A stretch of 64,000 bases of DNA from Microbacterium sp. W4I4. GTDB lineage: Bacteria; Actinomycetota; Actinomycetes; Actinomycetales; Microbacteriaceae. The position numbers were made by a program, and so were the translations under genes. The DNA lies in contig NZ_JAUSXT010000001.1 in the NCBI RefSeq assembly GCF_030816235.1, positions 2,728,001-2,792,000 on the forward strand. Reading direction: 5' to 3'. The notes below the pieces were generated by a model that made no database searches, was not told the DNA's origin, and was given only the letters and a program-made list of their open reading frames with translations. Every line of letters begins with the position of its first letter. Positions within the stretch are counted from its first letter, which is position 1. Shown here one piece after another: positions 44,721 through 53,422 of this stretch.

Positions 44721-45992
44721 CGAGGAGTACACGCCCACGCCGGAGGAGAGGTCGGGGCGCACCAGCTCGGTGATCCCGCGGCGCGCCAGCAGCGCGGCAT
44801 CCGCGGCATCCGTCGACGTGACGAAGGCGGCGTCCACGCCGGACTCGCAGGCGTCCACCCAGGCCTGGAAGATCGCGCCACCGGGGCTCATCGCCGCGCG
44901 GCTGACCGGGACGTCGCCCTCGTCCACGTCGACCACGATGCCGAGGGCTCGAGCGGGCGTCGCCTGCCGCGCGCGCAGCTCGGGGATGATCTCGGCGAAG
45001 CGCCGGCCGATCGGCTTGGCGGCGCCGCCGTTCTCGATCAGGCCGAGCGAGTACTCCAGCTCCGGGTAGTCGGAAAGCTCCCGGCTCACGTCGTGCGAGC
45101 ACCACCAGGTGACGCCCCAGAGGTTCTCGGTGCGGGCGGCCGAGCGCACGGTGGCCTCGAGGAAGCCGGGCGTCTCGTCGGGGGTGAGGCAGTTCGACGG
45201 GGCGCCGACCTCCTGCAGCCAGATCGGCCGCTGCGCATCGACGGCGAACGCGCGGGACAGTTCGATCATGTACTCGCCATGGCGATCGGATGCCGGCGAG
45301 CGGCCTCCGTAGCGCTGCGCGGTGCCGTTGAAGATCCAGGAGTGCACGGTCGTCATCGCGCCCAGCCGGGATGCCAGGGCCGGGGTGAAGCCGTGCCCGT
45401 CCATGTACCAGGCGGCGTCGTACTCGCTGTGCAGGTGGTCGCGACCGGGGGCGGTGCGCTCGGCGGCATCCAGCAGCGTGGTGATCCAGTTCGCGGCCTC
45501 GGCCTCGGTCACCGGCCACTGGTGCGGGTGCGTCTCGGCCGAGAACTGATTCGTCTCGTTGCCGAGCGTGAAGCCGAGGAAGTTGTCGGCATCGCTCATC
45601 GCCCCGCCGAGCTTCTCGACCAGCGCGACCTGGCCGCTGAGGGCGTCAGGGTGCGTGAACATGTTCTTGTCGTGCCAGGTGAACAGCCACGAGGGGATGA
45701 AGTCGAAGCTCGACAGGTGCCCCTGGATGACGTCGACGCCGGCATCCATCCCGAACTCCGCCGCCACGTCGACGACCGCGCGCACGTCGGCGATCGCGTC
45801 CTCGCGGATCAGGGTGCGGTTCGGCTGCAGCACCGGCCACAGCGGGAAGATGCGCACGTGATCCATGCCCAGCTCCGCGAGTCCCGCGAAGTCGCGGCGG
45901 ACGGCGTCGAGATCCAGCGACAGCCAGGAGTGCATCCAGTTCTGCGAGGGGGTGTAGTTCGCGCCGAAGCGCAGAGGGGCGGATGCGGACAT
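44703..45992 (-). CDS. GH5 family enzyme, probable GH5_18 beta-mannosidase
   Basis: 429 residues, clan GH-A barrel, no signal peptide. The N-terminus [21 protein letters not shown] and the strand [17 protein letters not shown] resemble the GH5_18 group of actinobacteria; the acid/base Glu146 is in LGNETNQ and the nucleophile Glu261 in WLQEVG. GH5_18 members of Bifidobacterium are specific for the Man-beta-1,4-GlcNAc linkage of the N-glycan core, which fits the GH38, GH20 and EndoS-like neighbours. ATG 45992 is preferred (GAAAGG upstream) to an in-frame ATG at 46034. The subfamily assignment is from memory of sequence patterns. Confidence 0.78.
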   Translation of the reverse strand: MSASAPLRFGANYTPSQNWMHSWLSLDLDAVRRDFAGLAELGMDHVRIFPLWPVLQPNRTLIREDAIADVRAVVDVAAEFGMDAGVDVIQGHLSSFDFIPSWLFTWHDKNMFTHPDALSGQVALVEKLGGAMSDADNFLGFTLGNETNQFSAETHPHQWPVTEAEAANWITTLLDAAERTAPGRDHLHSEYDAAWYMDGHGFTPALASRLGAMTTVHSWIFNGTAQRYGGRSPASDRHGEYMIELSRAFAVDAQRPIWLQEVGAPSNCLTPDETPGFLEATVRSAARTENLWGVTWWCSHDVSRELSDYPELEYSLGLIENGGAAKPIGRRFAEIIPELRARQATPARALGIVVDVDEGDVPVSRAAMSPGGAIFQAWVDACESGVDAAFVTSTDAADAALLARRGITELVRPDLSSGVGVYSSNNTVV

Positions 45993-46021
45993 GACTGGCC
46001 TTTCTCGACCGGAGTCGCGGG

Positions 46022-47479
46022 TTACGGGAAACATATCGTGCCGCCGACGGTGCTGATGCGCTCATCGATCTCGGCGAACTCGGGGAGCGTCAGCGTGCTG
46101 CCGCCGTTCCATGCCCGCTCCGCCATCGCGCGCAGCGGGAGACGGATGCCGGTGAGCACCTGCTCGTCGGTCTGAGCATCGGGGTCGTCGCACCAGATCG
46201 AGAACGAGGCGCCTCGGAGCTGCGGCGGATACGGCGCGGGGATCTCCTGCCGGGTGCCGTCCGGCAGGGCGGGGAAGAGGCCCGGATGCCAATCGGCATC
46301 CCAGATGCGCTGCAGGGTCGGATACGTGTAGCCGGCCTTCTCGCCGAGCACGTGATAGAACAGCCCGTCGTTGAAGTTCATGAGGTCGTGACCGGCATCC
46401 AGCCCCGCCTGAACGGGTCGCATCGCGTCGTGCCAGTTCGTCCACCAGGTCAACGTGATGTCCGTGTCGAGGGTGGCGGCGGTTCCGCGCAGCATGCCGT
46501 CGTTCCAGACCCGCGGAGCGAAACCGACCCCGCGCAGGTGGGCGGCGACGTCATCCACGAAGCCGGTGAGCAGGTCGAAGCCGGATGCCGTCGGCCCGAA
46601 CCGCTCGCGCGCTGCGGCACGCAGCGTCGGGTACTCGTCGATGCGCGCGAAGTCCACGAACTCGTCGCCGCCGAGATGCCAGTGGGTGCTGTGCGGGAAC
46701 AGCGGTGCGAGATCGTCGATCAGCGCGAGCGCGAAGCTCACGGCGTCGGGGTCGGTGATGTCGAGCGCGCGTTCGCTCAGGGGGCCGCCTGGCGGCATCC
46801 GGAACTCGGGATGCTGATCCAGGACGTGCTGCAGGTGCCCCGGCATGTCCAGCGAGGGGATCAGGTCGATGTGCAGATCCGCGGCGAGATCGGCGATGGC
46901 GCGCGCATCGTCGCGGGCGATGTGCTCGGCCGAGACGATCTCCGGGAAGGCGGAGGAGCCGATGCGGAACCCTTCGTTCTCGGACACGTGCCACTGCAGG
47001 GTGTTGACGCCGATGTCGGCGAGCGCGTGCAGCAGCTGTCTGATCCACGCGGCGGGGAAGTGCTTGCGCGCCGCGTCCAGATGCAGTCCGCGTTCACGGA
47101 CAGCAGGGGCGGAGCGCGCGAGTCCGCGCGGTACGAAGCCCTGCGCGCGCAGGTTGTGCAGCAGCTGCCGGGTGGCGCGGAAGACCCCTGCCGCAGCATC
47201 CGCCGTGATCTCGATGTCGTCGCCGACCGCGATCCCGAATGCTTCCGGCGACCCGACGGCGTCGCCGCGGCGGATGCGGATCGTCGAGTCGTCGCCGAGC
47301 TCGAATCCGGCGTCGGCGAGCTCGCGCTCGATCCGGGACGCTTCGGCCTCGAACGCCGCGTCGTCGGCCCGCACACGCACCGTCGGCGGCCTCCAGCGGC
47401 CACCGTGCAACGCGATCCTCGACGGTTGCGGCACGGCGATCCAGCGGACGACGTCCGCGTGGTCCATCGGGGTGGTCAT
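46022..47479 (-). CDS. beta-N-acetylhexosaminidase, GH20
   Basis: 485 residues, cytoplasmic. An N-terminal alpha/beta domain (about 10-120) precedes the barrel. The catalytic pair Asp272-Glu273 is in HLGGDEF, and the substrate-assisted mechanism is supported by [14 protein letters not shown] and [10 protein letters not shown] in the early barrel. It would remove terminal beta-GlcNAc from N-glycan antennae or from the chitobiose core. ATG 47479 overlaps the stop of the upstream permease gene (ATGA), so the enzyme is made with the importer. Confidence 0.9.
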   Translation of the reverse strand: MTTPMDHADVVRWIAVPQPSRIALHGGRWRPPTVRVRADDAAFEAEASRIERELADAGFELGDDSTIRIRRGDAVGSPEAFGIAVGDDIEITADAAAGVFRATRQLLHNLRAQGFVPRGLARSAPAVRERGLHLDAARKHFPAAWIRQLLHALADIGVNTLQWHVSENEGFRIGSSAFPEIVSAEHIARDDARAIADLAADLHIDLIPSLDMPGHLQHVLDQHPEFRMPPGGPLSERALDITDPDAVSFALALIDDLAPLFPHSTHWHLGGDEFVDFARIDEYPTLRAAARERFGPTASGFDLLTGFVDDVAAHLRGVGFAPRVWNDGMLRGTAATLDTDITLTWWTNWHDAMRPVQAGLDAGHDLMNFNDGLFYHVLGEKAGYTYPTLQRIWDADWHPGLFPALPDGTRQEIPAPYPPQLRGASFSIWCDDPDAQTDEQVLTGIRLPLRAMAERAWNGGSTLTLPEFAEIDERISTVGGTICFP

Positions 47480-48408
47480 CCCTTGACGCTGCCCTCTTCG
47501 ACTCCCTTGAAGAACTGCTTCTGCAGCACCGCGAACAGGATGATGATCGGCACCAGGGCGATCATCGTGCCCGCCGCGATCACGCGCGGGTTCGCCGCGA
47601 AGTTCGAGCTGAGGTACTCCATGCCGACGGTGAGCGTGTACTTCGCCGGGTCCGAGAGCACCACCAGCGGCCAGAGGAAGTCGTCCCAGGCGCCGATGAA
47701 CGCGAACAGGGCGACGACCGAGACCATGCCGCGCACGTTCGGCCAGACGATGTGCCGCAGGCGCTGCATCGTGTTGGCGCCGTCGATGGTCGCGGCGTCC
47801 AGGGTGTCCGGCGGGATCATGCGGCAGGCGGCCATCATGAGCAGCACGTTGATCGCGCCGATCGCGCCGGGCAGGAACACGCCCCAGAGGGTGTTGGCCA
47901 GTCCCAGCGACTTGACGGTGAGGTACTGGCTGGTCAGTGTGACCTCGCCGGGCAGCAGCAGCGTGGAGAAGATGATCGCCAGGACGATCCACTTGCCTCG
48001 GAACTTCATGGTGCCCAGGGCGTAGCCGCCGATCGTCGCGAACAGCACGTTGGTGATGACGGTGCCCACCCCGACGAGCAGCGAGTGCCACGCGTAGTCG
48101 AGTACCGGGATCGTGCGGAAGACCTCGCTGAAGTTGTCGAGCGTGGGGGCCTGGGGGATGAGTGTGGGAGGGAAGTCGTAGATGTTCTCGGTGGCGCCCT
48201 TGAACGAGGTCGACAGCTGCCAGAGGAAGGGGAAGACCATGACCCCGAGGATCACGATCAGGATCGCGTACTTGCCGATGAGGCCTGCGAGCGAGGGCTT
48301 CATGATGTCGGCGGAACCGCGGGTGCGGTACGGCCGGTCCCGGGAGGGCACGGTCGTGCGGGAATCGCGGATGTTGGACTCGCGGAGGTTGGACTCGCGG
48401 ATGCTCAT
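47476..48408 (-). CDS. ABC sugar transporter permease, MalG type
   Basis: 310-residue permease with six hydrophobic segments and an EAA-type loop (DAATIDGANTMQRLRHIVWPNV), ending in the usual [14 protein letters not shown]. The first 16 residues are a low-complexity repeat (SIRES-NLRES-NIRDS) created by a 15-bp tandem repeat at the start codon. ATG 48408 is backed by GGGAG and overlaps the stop of the MalF-type gene. An internal ATG at 48303, just before the first membrane helix, has no ribosome-binding site. Confidence 0.87.
   Translation of the reverse strand: MSIRESNLRESNIRDSRTTVPSRDRPYRTRGSADIMKPSLAGLIGKYAILIVILGVMVFPFLWQLSTSFKGATENIYDFPPTLIPQAPTLDNFSEVFRTIPVLDYAWHSLLVGVGTVITNVLFATIGGYALGTMKFRGKWIVLAIIFSTLLLPGEVTLTSQYLTVKSLGLANTLWGVFLPGAIGAINVLLMMAACRMIPPDTLDAATIDGANTMQRLRHIVWPNVRGMVSVVALFAFIGAWDDFLWPLVVLSDPAKYTLTVGMEYLSSNFAANPRVIAAGTMIALVPIIILFAVLQKQFFKGVEEGSVKG
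48362..48406. repeat. three 15-bp tandem repeats in the start of a permease gene
   Basis: Units 48362-48376, 48377-48391 and 48392-48406 differ at only a few bases (consensus gactcgcggatgttg). Being a multiple of three, they add five-residue repeats to the cytoplasmic N-terminus without changing the frame. Confidence 0.8.
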
Positions 48409-49352
48409 CGTGCTGCTCCCTGCGTCATGCGTGCGAGGCGGGTGATCTTCGCCGCGCGGCGGGTCGCGCGCATCTCGGCGATCGCGTCGCGGTTGTTGAG
48501 GATGCCGACGACCGCCAGCGGGACCAGCGTCAGCAGGAACAGCACGAGCGAGATCGCCGAGGCGTAGCCGATCTGACCGTTCAGCCCCTTGCCCATCGAC
48601 TGGATCATCATCACCAGGCTCATCGCGCGCCCGCCGGGACCGCCCGAGCCGTGCGAGAGGACGTAGAGCTCGGTGAACACGCGCATCGCGCCCACGCAGA
48701 TCAGCACCGACACGAGCATCATCGGGCCGCGCACGCCGGGCACGGTCACCGACCAGAATCGGCGCCACGCGCCCGCGCCGTCCATCGCAGCCGCCTCGTG
48801 CAGCTCGCGGCCGACGTTTCCGAGCGCGGCGAGGTAGACGACCATGTAGTAGCCGAGCCCCTTCCACACCGTCAGCCCGATCGCGCAGAAGATCAGCAGC
48901 CAGCGGTCGGAGAGGAACTCGATCGGGCGGTCGGCCAGGCCGAAGAACTTCAGCGCCGCGTTGATCGTGCCGCTGCCCGAGAAGAGGAACTCCCACACGA
49001 TCGCCACGACGACGGCCGAGGCGATCACGGGGAAGTAGTACGTGGTGCGGAAGAACCCGATGCCGGGGATCTTGCCGTGCACGAGCATCGCGAGCAGCAG
49101 GGGCAGGAAGGTGAGCAGCGGCACGCACACCACGACGTAGACGAGCGACGTCGTGAGTGCGTAGCCGAAGCGCTCATCCTGGAAGAGCCGGCCGAAGTTC
49201 TCGAGTCCGATGAACTCGACGGGGCGGAGGGGACGGGCATCCGTGAAGGCCAGGACCACCGTGTTCAGGAACGGCCAGAGTGCGAAGACCAGCACCCAGA
49301 CCACCGCCGGCAGCACCAGCAGGTACGGCGTGAACCATCTCTGTCTCTTCAC
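48405..49352 (-). CDS. ABC sugar transporter permease, MalF type
   Basis: 315 residues, six hydrophobic segments, EAA loop ELHEAAAMDGAGAWRRFWSVTVPGV. It pairs with the MalG-type protein encoded by the overlapping downstream gene and with the binding protein at 49382. Its short N-terminus (MKRQRWFTPYLLVLPA) leads straight into the first helix. As in the other two importers of this window, no ATPase gene accompanies it. Confidence 0.88.
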   Translation of the reverse strand: MKRQRWFTPYLLVLPAVVWVLVFALWPFLNTVVLAFTDARPLRPVEFIGLENFGRLFQDERFGYALTTSLVYVVVCVPLLTFLPLLLAMLVHGKIPGIGFFRTTYYFPVIASAVVVAIVWEFLFSGSGTINAALKFFGLADRPIEFLSDRWLLIFCAIGLTVWKGLGYYMVVYLAALGNVGRELHEAAAMDGAGAWRRFWSVTVPGVRGPMMLVSVLICVGAMRVFTELYVLSHGSGGPGGRAMSLVMMIQSMGKGLNGQIGYASAISLVLFLLTLVPLAVVGILNNRDAIAEMRATRRAAKITRLARMTQGAAR

Positions 49353-49381
49353 TTCTGTCCTCCCCTCCGCTGCGTGCCTGC

Positions 49382-50659
49382 TCAGCCGATGACGTTCTGC
49401 TGCGCGTACTCCACGGACTTGTCCAGAGCCTCCTTGCCGCTGATCTCACCGGTCACGGCGAGGGCGATCTGCTGCTTGGCGTAGGTCTCCATGGCCTCGG
49501 TGTACTGCGGGGCGCCGGTCATCCTGGCATCCGCCATCTGCTTGCCGGCGAGGTCGTTCGCCACGCCCTGCAGCTCGTTCTCGGGCTTCTCCGAGAACGC
49601 GGCCGGGTCGGCGTTGGCCTCGATGGTGCCGGGGAAGAAGCCGGCGGCCAGCTTGACGAAGGCGATCTGGTTCTTCGTGTTCGTGGCGAACTCGGCGAAC
49701 GCGAGCGCGGTGGCGGCGTTCTTGGAGTTCTTCGCGACGCTGATGCCCTGCACGAACAGCGGCGGGTTGCCGAAGCCGGCGGTCACGGCCACATCGGGCA
49801 GCAGGTTGGGCGCGTTGACCGCGACGTCCTTGTCGATGTAGTTCGGGCCGGCTGTGGTCCAGGCGACGCCGCCGGTGTTGAAGTTGTTGATGTTGGAGTT
49901 CGACGTGCCGGCGCCCTGCAGCGCCTCGGGAGTGACCGCGCCGGCCTTGTACAGCTCGGCGTAGCGATCGATGACCTTCGCGGCCTCCGGGGTGTTGAAG
50001 ACGAACTTGCCGTCCTTGTAGATGTCCTTCACCGCGCCGACGATCTGCAGCATCTTGGGGCTCGGGACCGATGAGAACATCGGCACACCGGTATCCGCCA
50101 GCTTCTGCGCGGCATCCAGCGTCTCGTCGAAGGTGGCGGGCGGCTCGGTCACGCCGCCCTTGGCGAGCAGCGAGGAGTTCCAGTAGTTCAGCTCGGTGCC
50201 CAGGTACCAGGGGAACGCGAAGGAGCCGTCGACGCCGTCGTACTCGTAGGCCTGCACGCCGCCGGGCACGTAGTCGTCGATCGCCTTCGAGGCGCTGCCC
50301 AGGTCGAGCAGCTGACCGGCGGAGGCCAGGGAGTAGGCGTACTCCGGGGGCAGGTTGATGACGTCGGGCAGTTCGCCGGACTCGGCCTGCTGCAGGATCT
50401 TGTCCTCGTAGCCGTCACCGGGCTGGTCGATCCAGTTGACCTTCGCATCGGGGTGCGCCTTCTCGAAGTCCTTGACGAGGGATTCGAAGTAGGGGGTGAA
50501 CTTCTCGTTCTTCAGCGACCAGGTCTGGAACGTGATCTCACCGGAGATCTCGCCGCCGGTGTTGGATTCCGGAGCCGTGGCACCGCCCCCGGTGCATCCG
50601 GAGAGGATGAGGGTTGCTGCTGCCGCGAGGCCGATGACTGCTGATGTGCGGTGCTTCAT
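49382..50659 (-). CDS. ABC transporter substrate-binding lipoprotein, probable N-glycan receptor
   Basis: 425-residue lipoprotein: short basic start, hydrophobic core and LSGC lipobox with Cys22, then a Gly/Thr/Ser-rich linker. The mature chain starts GEITFQTWSLKNEKFTPYFESLVKDFE, typical of family 1 solute-binding proteins. It is the first gene of the importer-GH20-GH5 operon. Its promoter region (50660-50855) is shared with the divergent secreted GH18 gene and contains three operator-like sites. By context it should bind oligosaccharides released from N-glycans. Confidence 0.87.
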   Translation of the reverse strand: MKHRTSAVIGLAAAATLILSGCTGGGATAPESNTGGEISGEITFQTWSLKNEKFTPYFESLVKDFEKAHPDAKVNWIDQPGDGYEDKILQQAESGELPDVINLPPEYAYSLASAGQLLDLGSASKAIDDYVPGGVQAYEYDGVDGSFAFPWYLGTELNYWNSSLLAKGGVTEPPATFDETLDAAQKLADTGVPMFSSVPSPKMLQIVGAVKDIYKDGKFVFNTPEAAKVIDRYAELYKAGAVTPEALQGAGTSNSNINNFNTGGVAWTTAGPNYIDKDVAVNAPNLLPDVAVTAGFGNPPLFVQGISVAKNSKNAATALAFAEFATNTKNQIAFVKLAAGFFPGTIEANADPAAFSEKPENELQGVANDLAGKQMADARMTGAPQYTEAMETYAKQQIALAVTGEISGKEALDKSVEYAQQNVIG

Positions 50660-50724
50660 GGACGATCTCCTTCGAAAGGTCCTGGCTGCCGCGCCCCGGG
50701 ATGAGGTCGCTGTGACAACCCATT

Positions 50725-50740
50725 ACTAAAACGGTATAGC
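50725..50740. promoter_or_regulatory. operator-like site 2 (ACTAAAACGGTATAGC)
   Basis: Matches site 1 at 13 of 16 positions, including the ACTAAAACG half. Closest of the three sites to the binding-protein gene; it also contains a -10-like TATAGC. Confidence 0.6.
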
Positions 50741-50744
50741 AGAC

Positions 50745-50760
50745 GTTAGCACGATCTGGT
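50745..50760. promoter_or_regulatory. weaker operator-like site 3 (GTTAGCACGATCTGGT)
   Basis: An imperfect copy that keeps the central ACGATCT and the GGTAC/AGTAC end of the motif. It is centred 20 bp from site 2 and 24 bp from site 4. Confidence 0.4.
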
Positions 50761-50768
50761 ACCGTCCC

Positions 50769-50784
50769 ACTAAATCGCTCTAGT
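50769..50784. promoter_or_regulatory. operator-like site 4 (ACTAAATCGCTCTAGT)
   Basis: Matches site 1 at 14 of 16 positions with both outer arms (ACTA and TAGT) intact. It lies 71 bases before the start of the secreted GH18 gene. Confidence 0.6.
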
Positions 50785-50855
50785 TCGTTACTCGTCTGTT
50801 GCGGACGATGAGCGATCGGTACGCGCAGCATCCACTCGACGGAGAGAGAAGAGCA

Positions 50856-52124
50856 ATGAAGCGAACGACAGCAGCAGGCCTTGGAGCAGTCCTCACGGGC
50901 CTGGCGGCGCTGGCCGCCACCCCGGCGGCAGCGCAGGAGGCGCCCTCCAAGCAGGCGGTGCAGATCGGGAACACCACCCACTGTGAAGCGGAGCCGCTCA
51001 CCATGGCGTATTACCGCACCTGGCGCGACGTCACGGTTCCGGAGAGCGCGAACTCGAACCTGCCCGACAAGAACGTGACCCGCATGAGCGACCTTCCTCC
51101 CGAGATCGATGTCGCGATGGTGTTCGATGCGGGGGACACGGCTGACACCGATTACTGGGCGACGCTGCGCGACGAGTACATGCCGGCGCTGCACGCTCAG
51201 GGCACACGCGCCGTCTACACGCTCTGGATCGATCGATTCGCCAAGGCCGACATCCCGCTGACCGAGGATGCCTACCGCGAGTACGCGCAGCAGCTGGTCG
51301 ACACGTACGTCACCCCGTACGGACTCGATGGCATCGACGTCGATGTCGAGTCCTATCCGACCGGCGACGGCCTCACCCGCGCGATCGGCGTCTTCAACGC
51401 ACTCGGCGAGATCATCGGTCCGAAGTCCGGCACTGACAAGATCTTCATCTACGACACCAACCAGACCGGCAGCACGCCGCTGTTCGAGGCGGTCTCGAGC
51501 AACATCTCCTTCGTGCTGCTGCAGGCGTACGGCCGCGGTGGGGCGACGCTGCAGAAGACGTGGGAGACGTTCGCCGACGACATCGCGCCGTGCCAGTTCC
51601 TGCCTGGCTTCTCGTTCCCCGAAGAGCAGGACCGCACGCACTGGGGCGATGCCGAGGGGATCTACGACCCGCAGACCGCACCGGAGTACACCGCGTACGA
51701 GTACGCGACCTGGCAGCCGGAAGGTGGAACGAAGGGCGGATTCTTCGCCTACGCCGTCGATCGCGACGGCAAGGTCTGGGGAGACGACACCATCACTCCG
51801 ACCGCGTTCACCTGGATGAAGAACCTGACTGCGGTGCAGGACGACGCGGCCGGAGTCGCACCGAAGGCGCCCCGTGCCGCACTCGCCGCGGACCGCGTGA
51901 CCATCAGCGGTTTCGGCGCTCCGGGAGCCACCGTGCGGGTGACCGTCTCGGGCCCCGGCCGCACGGCATCCACCGCGTCGACCGTCGCCGCGGTCGACGG
52001 CTCCTGGTCGATCACCCTCGACCGCGCGCTGACGGTTCCGCAGACCGCGACGGTCTCGCAGCGGCTCGCCCACACCGGCTGGTCCGAATCGGTGCAGGTG
52101 CGATTCCGACCCATGGCCGGCTGA
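50856..52124 (+). CDS. secreted endo-beta-N-acetylglucosaminidase, GH18 (EndoS/EndoF-like)
   Basis: 422 residues. The signal peptide has KR at 2-3, a hydrophobic core 6-21 and a likely cut after ATPAAA (about 26). The barrel begins LTMAYYRTWRDV; the catalytic DGIDVDVE gives Glu165. FSFPEEQDRTHWGD and WQPEGGTKGGFFAYAVDRDG closely recall the streptococcal EndoS family, which cuts the chitobiose core of N-glycans on glycoproteins. The last about 85 residues look like an Ig-like beta domain (GFGAPGATVRVTVSG). No sortase or lipid anchor is visible. ATG 50856 is chosen for the purine-rich ggagagagaag and the clean signal. It is divergent from the importer operon with operator sites between. Confidence 0.87.
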   Translation: MKRTTAAGLGAVLTGLAALAATPAAAQEAPSKQAVQIGNTTHCEAEPLTMAYYRTWRDVTVPESANSNLPDKNVTRMSDLPPEIDVAMVFDAGDTADTDYWATLRDEYMPALHAQGTRAVYTLWIDRFAKADIPLTEDAYREYAQQLVDTYVTPYGLDGIDVDVESYPTGDGLTRAIGVFNALGEIIGPKSGTDKIFIYDTNQTGSTPLFEAVSSNISFVLLQAYGRGGATLQKTWETFADDIAPCQFLPGFSFPEEQDRTHWGDAEGIYDPQTAPEYTAYEYATWQPEGGTKGGFFAYAVDRDGKVWGDDTITPTAFTWMKNLTAVQDDAAGVAPKAPRAALAADRVTISGFGAPGATVRVTVSGPGRTASTASTVAAVDGSWSITLDRALTVPQTATVSQRLAHTGWSESVQVRFRPMAG

Positions 52125-52130
52125 AGCATC

Positions 52131-52160
52131 GGGCGGAGTCGGCTGAATCCGGCTCCGCCC
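52131..52160 (+). terminator. hairpin terminator after the GH18 gene
   Basis: 12-base stem (52131-52142 with 52149-52160, one G-U pair) and ctgaat loop, starting six bases after the stop codon. No T-run. Confidence 0.65.
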
Positions 52161-52215
52161 TCACGCGCCGGTAGACTTCTCCCTGTTTGCGGACAGCTGC
52201 CTGACAGGAGATGCG

Positions 52216-52692
52216 ATGACAGTTGAGACGGTGAAGAAGCACCAGGACTACAACCCTGGGCCGCGGGTGGGGATCACCTTCTCGACCTTCGACCTGCTGC
52301 ACGCCGGGCACATCATGATGCTCGCCGAGGCGAAGCGGCAGTGCGACTACCTGATCTGCGGTCTGCAGATGGACCCGACACTCGACCGTCCCGAGAAGAA
52401 CGCTCCGACCCAGACGGTCGTCGAGCGCTACATCCAGCTGCGCGGCTGCGAGTACGTCGACGAGATCGTGCCGTACTCCACCGAGCAGGATCTCGAGGAC
52501 ATCCTGCGTGCCTTCAAGCTCGACGTGCGCATCGTCGGCGACGAGTACGAAGAGCGCGACTTCACCGGCCGCGAGTACTGCGAGGCGGCCGGCATCGAGC
52601 TGTACTTCAACAGTCGCGACCACCGCTTCTCGAGCTCCGGCCTGCGCAAGATCGTCGCCGCCAAGGAGGCCGAGCGCGTAGCACGCGGCTGA
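52216..52692 (+). CDS. glycerol-3-phosphate cytidylyltransferase-like protein
   Basis: 158-residue nucleotidyltransferase of the TagD/GCT group. The signature TFDLLHAGHIMML (about 23-35) provides the HxGH of the CTP site, ERYIQLRGCEYVDEIVPY (about 74-91) the second block, and SSSGLRKIV near the C-terminus the RTxGIS-like motif. It would make CDP-glycerol, or a similar CDP/ADP-activated compound, for cell-wall or lipid polymers. A -10-like TAGACT (52172-52177) and an aggag site before ATG 52216 mark it as a separately transcribed gene with a normal leader. Confidence 0.83.
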   Translation: MTVETVKKHQDYNPGPRVGITFSTFDLLHAGHIMMLAEAKRQCDYLICGLQMDPTLDRPEKNAPTQTVVERYIQLRGCEYVDEIVPYSTEQDLEDILRAFKLDVRIVGDEYEERDFTGREYCEAAGIELYFNSRDHRFSSSGLRKIVAAKEAERVARG

Positions 52693-52719
52693 GTCGCCGA
52701 TCCGCGTGATCGACGGCGA

Positions 52720-52725
52720 TAGGGT
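52720..52725 (+). promoter_or_regulatory. -10 hexamer TAGGGT for a leaderless start
   Basis: TAGGGT ends six bases before the GTG at 52732, with no Shine-Dalgarno sequence in between. Confidence 0.45.
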
Positions 52726-52731
52726 TGTCGC

Positions 52732-53409
52732 GTGATCGACGTGGATGTCACTGCGGCGACCGAACGGGAGCGTCGGCGCACCTGGATGCTCGGCGGCGGG
52801 CTGCTCGCGGCATCCGCTCTGCTCGGGCTCGCGCTGCGCGGCCTACTCCTGCCCGGACTGCCTTTCATATCGCTGTCCGACCTCCTGTTCTCCGCGGGTG
52901 CGGTGATCTTCGCGGTAGGTCTCGGGCGGGCGGGCAGTGTCACGGCACGTCGCCCGCTGGGCACGGCCGCGATCATCGCGTTGGCCGCGTGGCTGCTGGT
53001 GGCCTTGCCGCTGCAGCAGCTGCTGCTGCCCATGGAGGTGTCCTTCGACGATCCGGCCGAGCGCGGCGGCTACTTCCAGCTGGTGAACATGGTCGGCATC
53101 ACCACCGAGGCCGTCTCGCTGGTGCTCGCGGTCATCGCAGTGGTGCAGATCGGTCGGGCCGGCGTCGTGCCGAAGCCGTGGGTTTGGGCGCCGCTGTGGG
53201 CGCTGGGCATGGTCGTCGTCGCGCGCACCGTGCTGTCGGGCATGCTGCCGATTCCGGGGCTCGCTGAGAACCAAGAGGCGCTCATGGCTCTGTTCGGCTT
53301 GGCCGGGTTCCTTGTCGCCGCCTCGGTCGGCTTCCTCGGAGTGCTCGCGATGATCCTCGCCGTGCGTCCGGAACCCCGATCGACGGTCGTCTACGACTCG
53401 GGTGAGTGA
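52732..53409 (+). CDS. hypothetical integral membrane protein
   Basis: 225 residues with about six hydrophobic segments (around 17-40, 47-66, 76-97, 118-142, 149-171 and 184-211) and short polar ends. No family is recognised with confidence. The GTG start is supported by the leaderless -10 motif. It converges with the DUF1801 gene 13 bases downstream. The topology could suit a DUF2975-like protein, but I cannot confirm this. Confidence 0.6.
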   Translation: MIDVDVTAATERERRRTWMLGGGLLAASALLGLALRGLLLPGLPFISLSDLLFSAGAVIFAVGLGRAGSVTARRPLGTAAIIALAAWLLVALPLQQLLLPMEVSFDDPAERGGYFQLVNMVGITTEAVSLVLAVIAVVQIGRAGVVPKPWVWAPLWALGMVVVARTVLSGMLPIPGLAENQEALMALFGLAGFLVAASVGFLGVLAMILAVRPEPRSTVVYDSGE

Positions 53410-53422
53410 TCAGCCAGATTTG

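Noticed and set aside
52131..52160. Attachment site or regulatory RNA after the GH18 gene
   Set aside because: The 12-bp stem right after the stop codon is explained by transcription termination.
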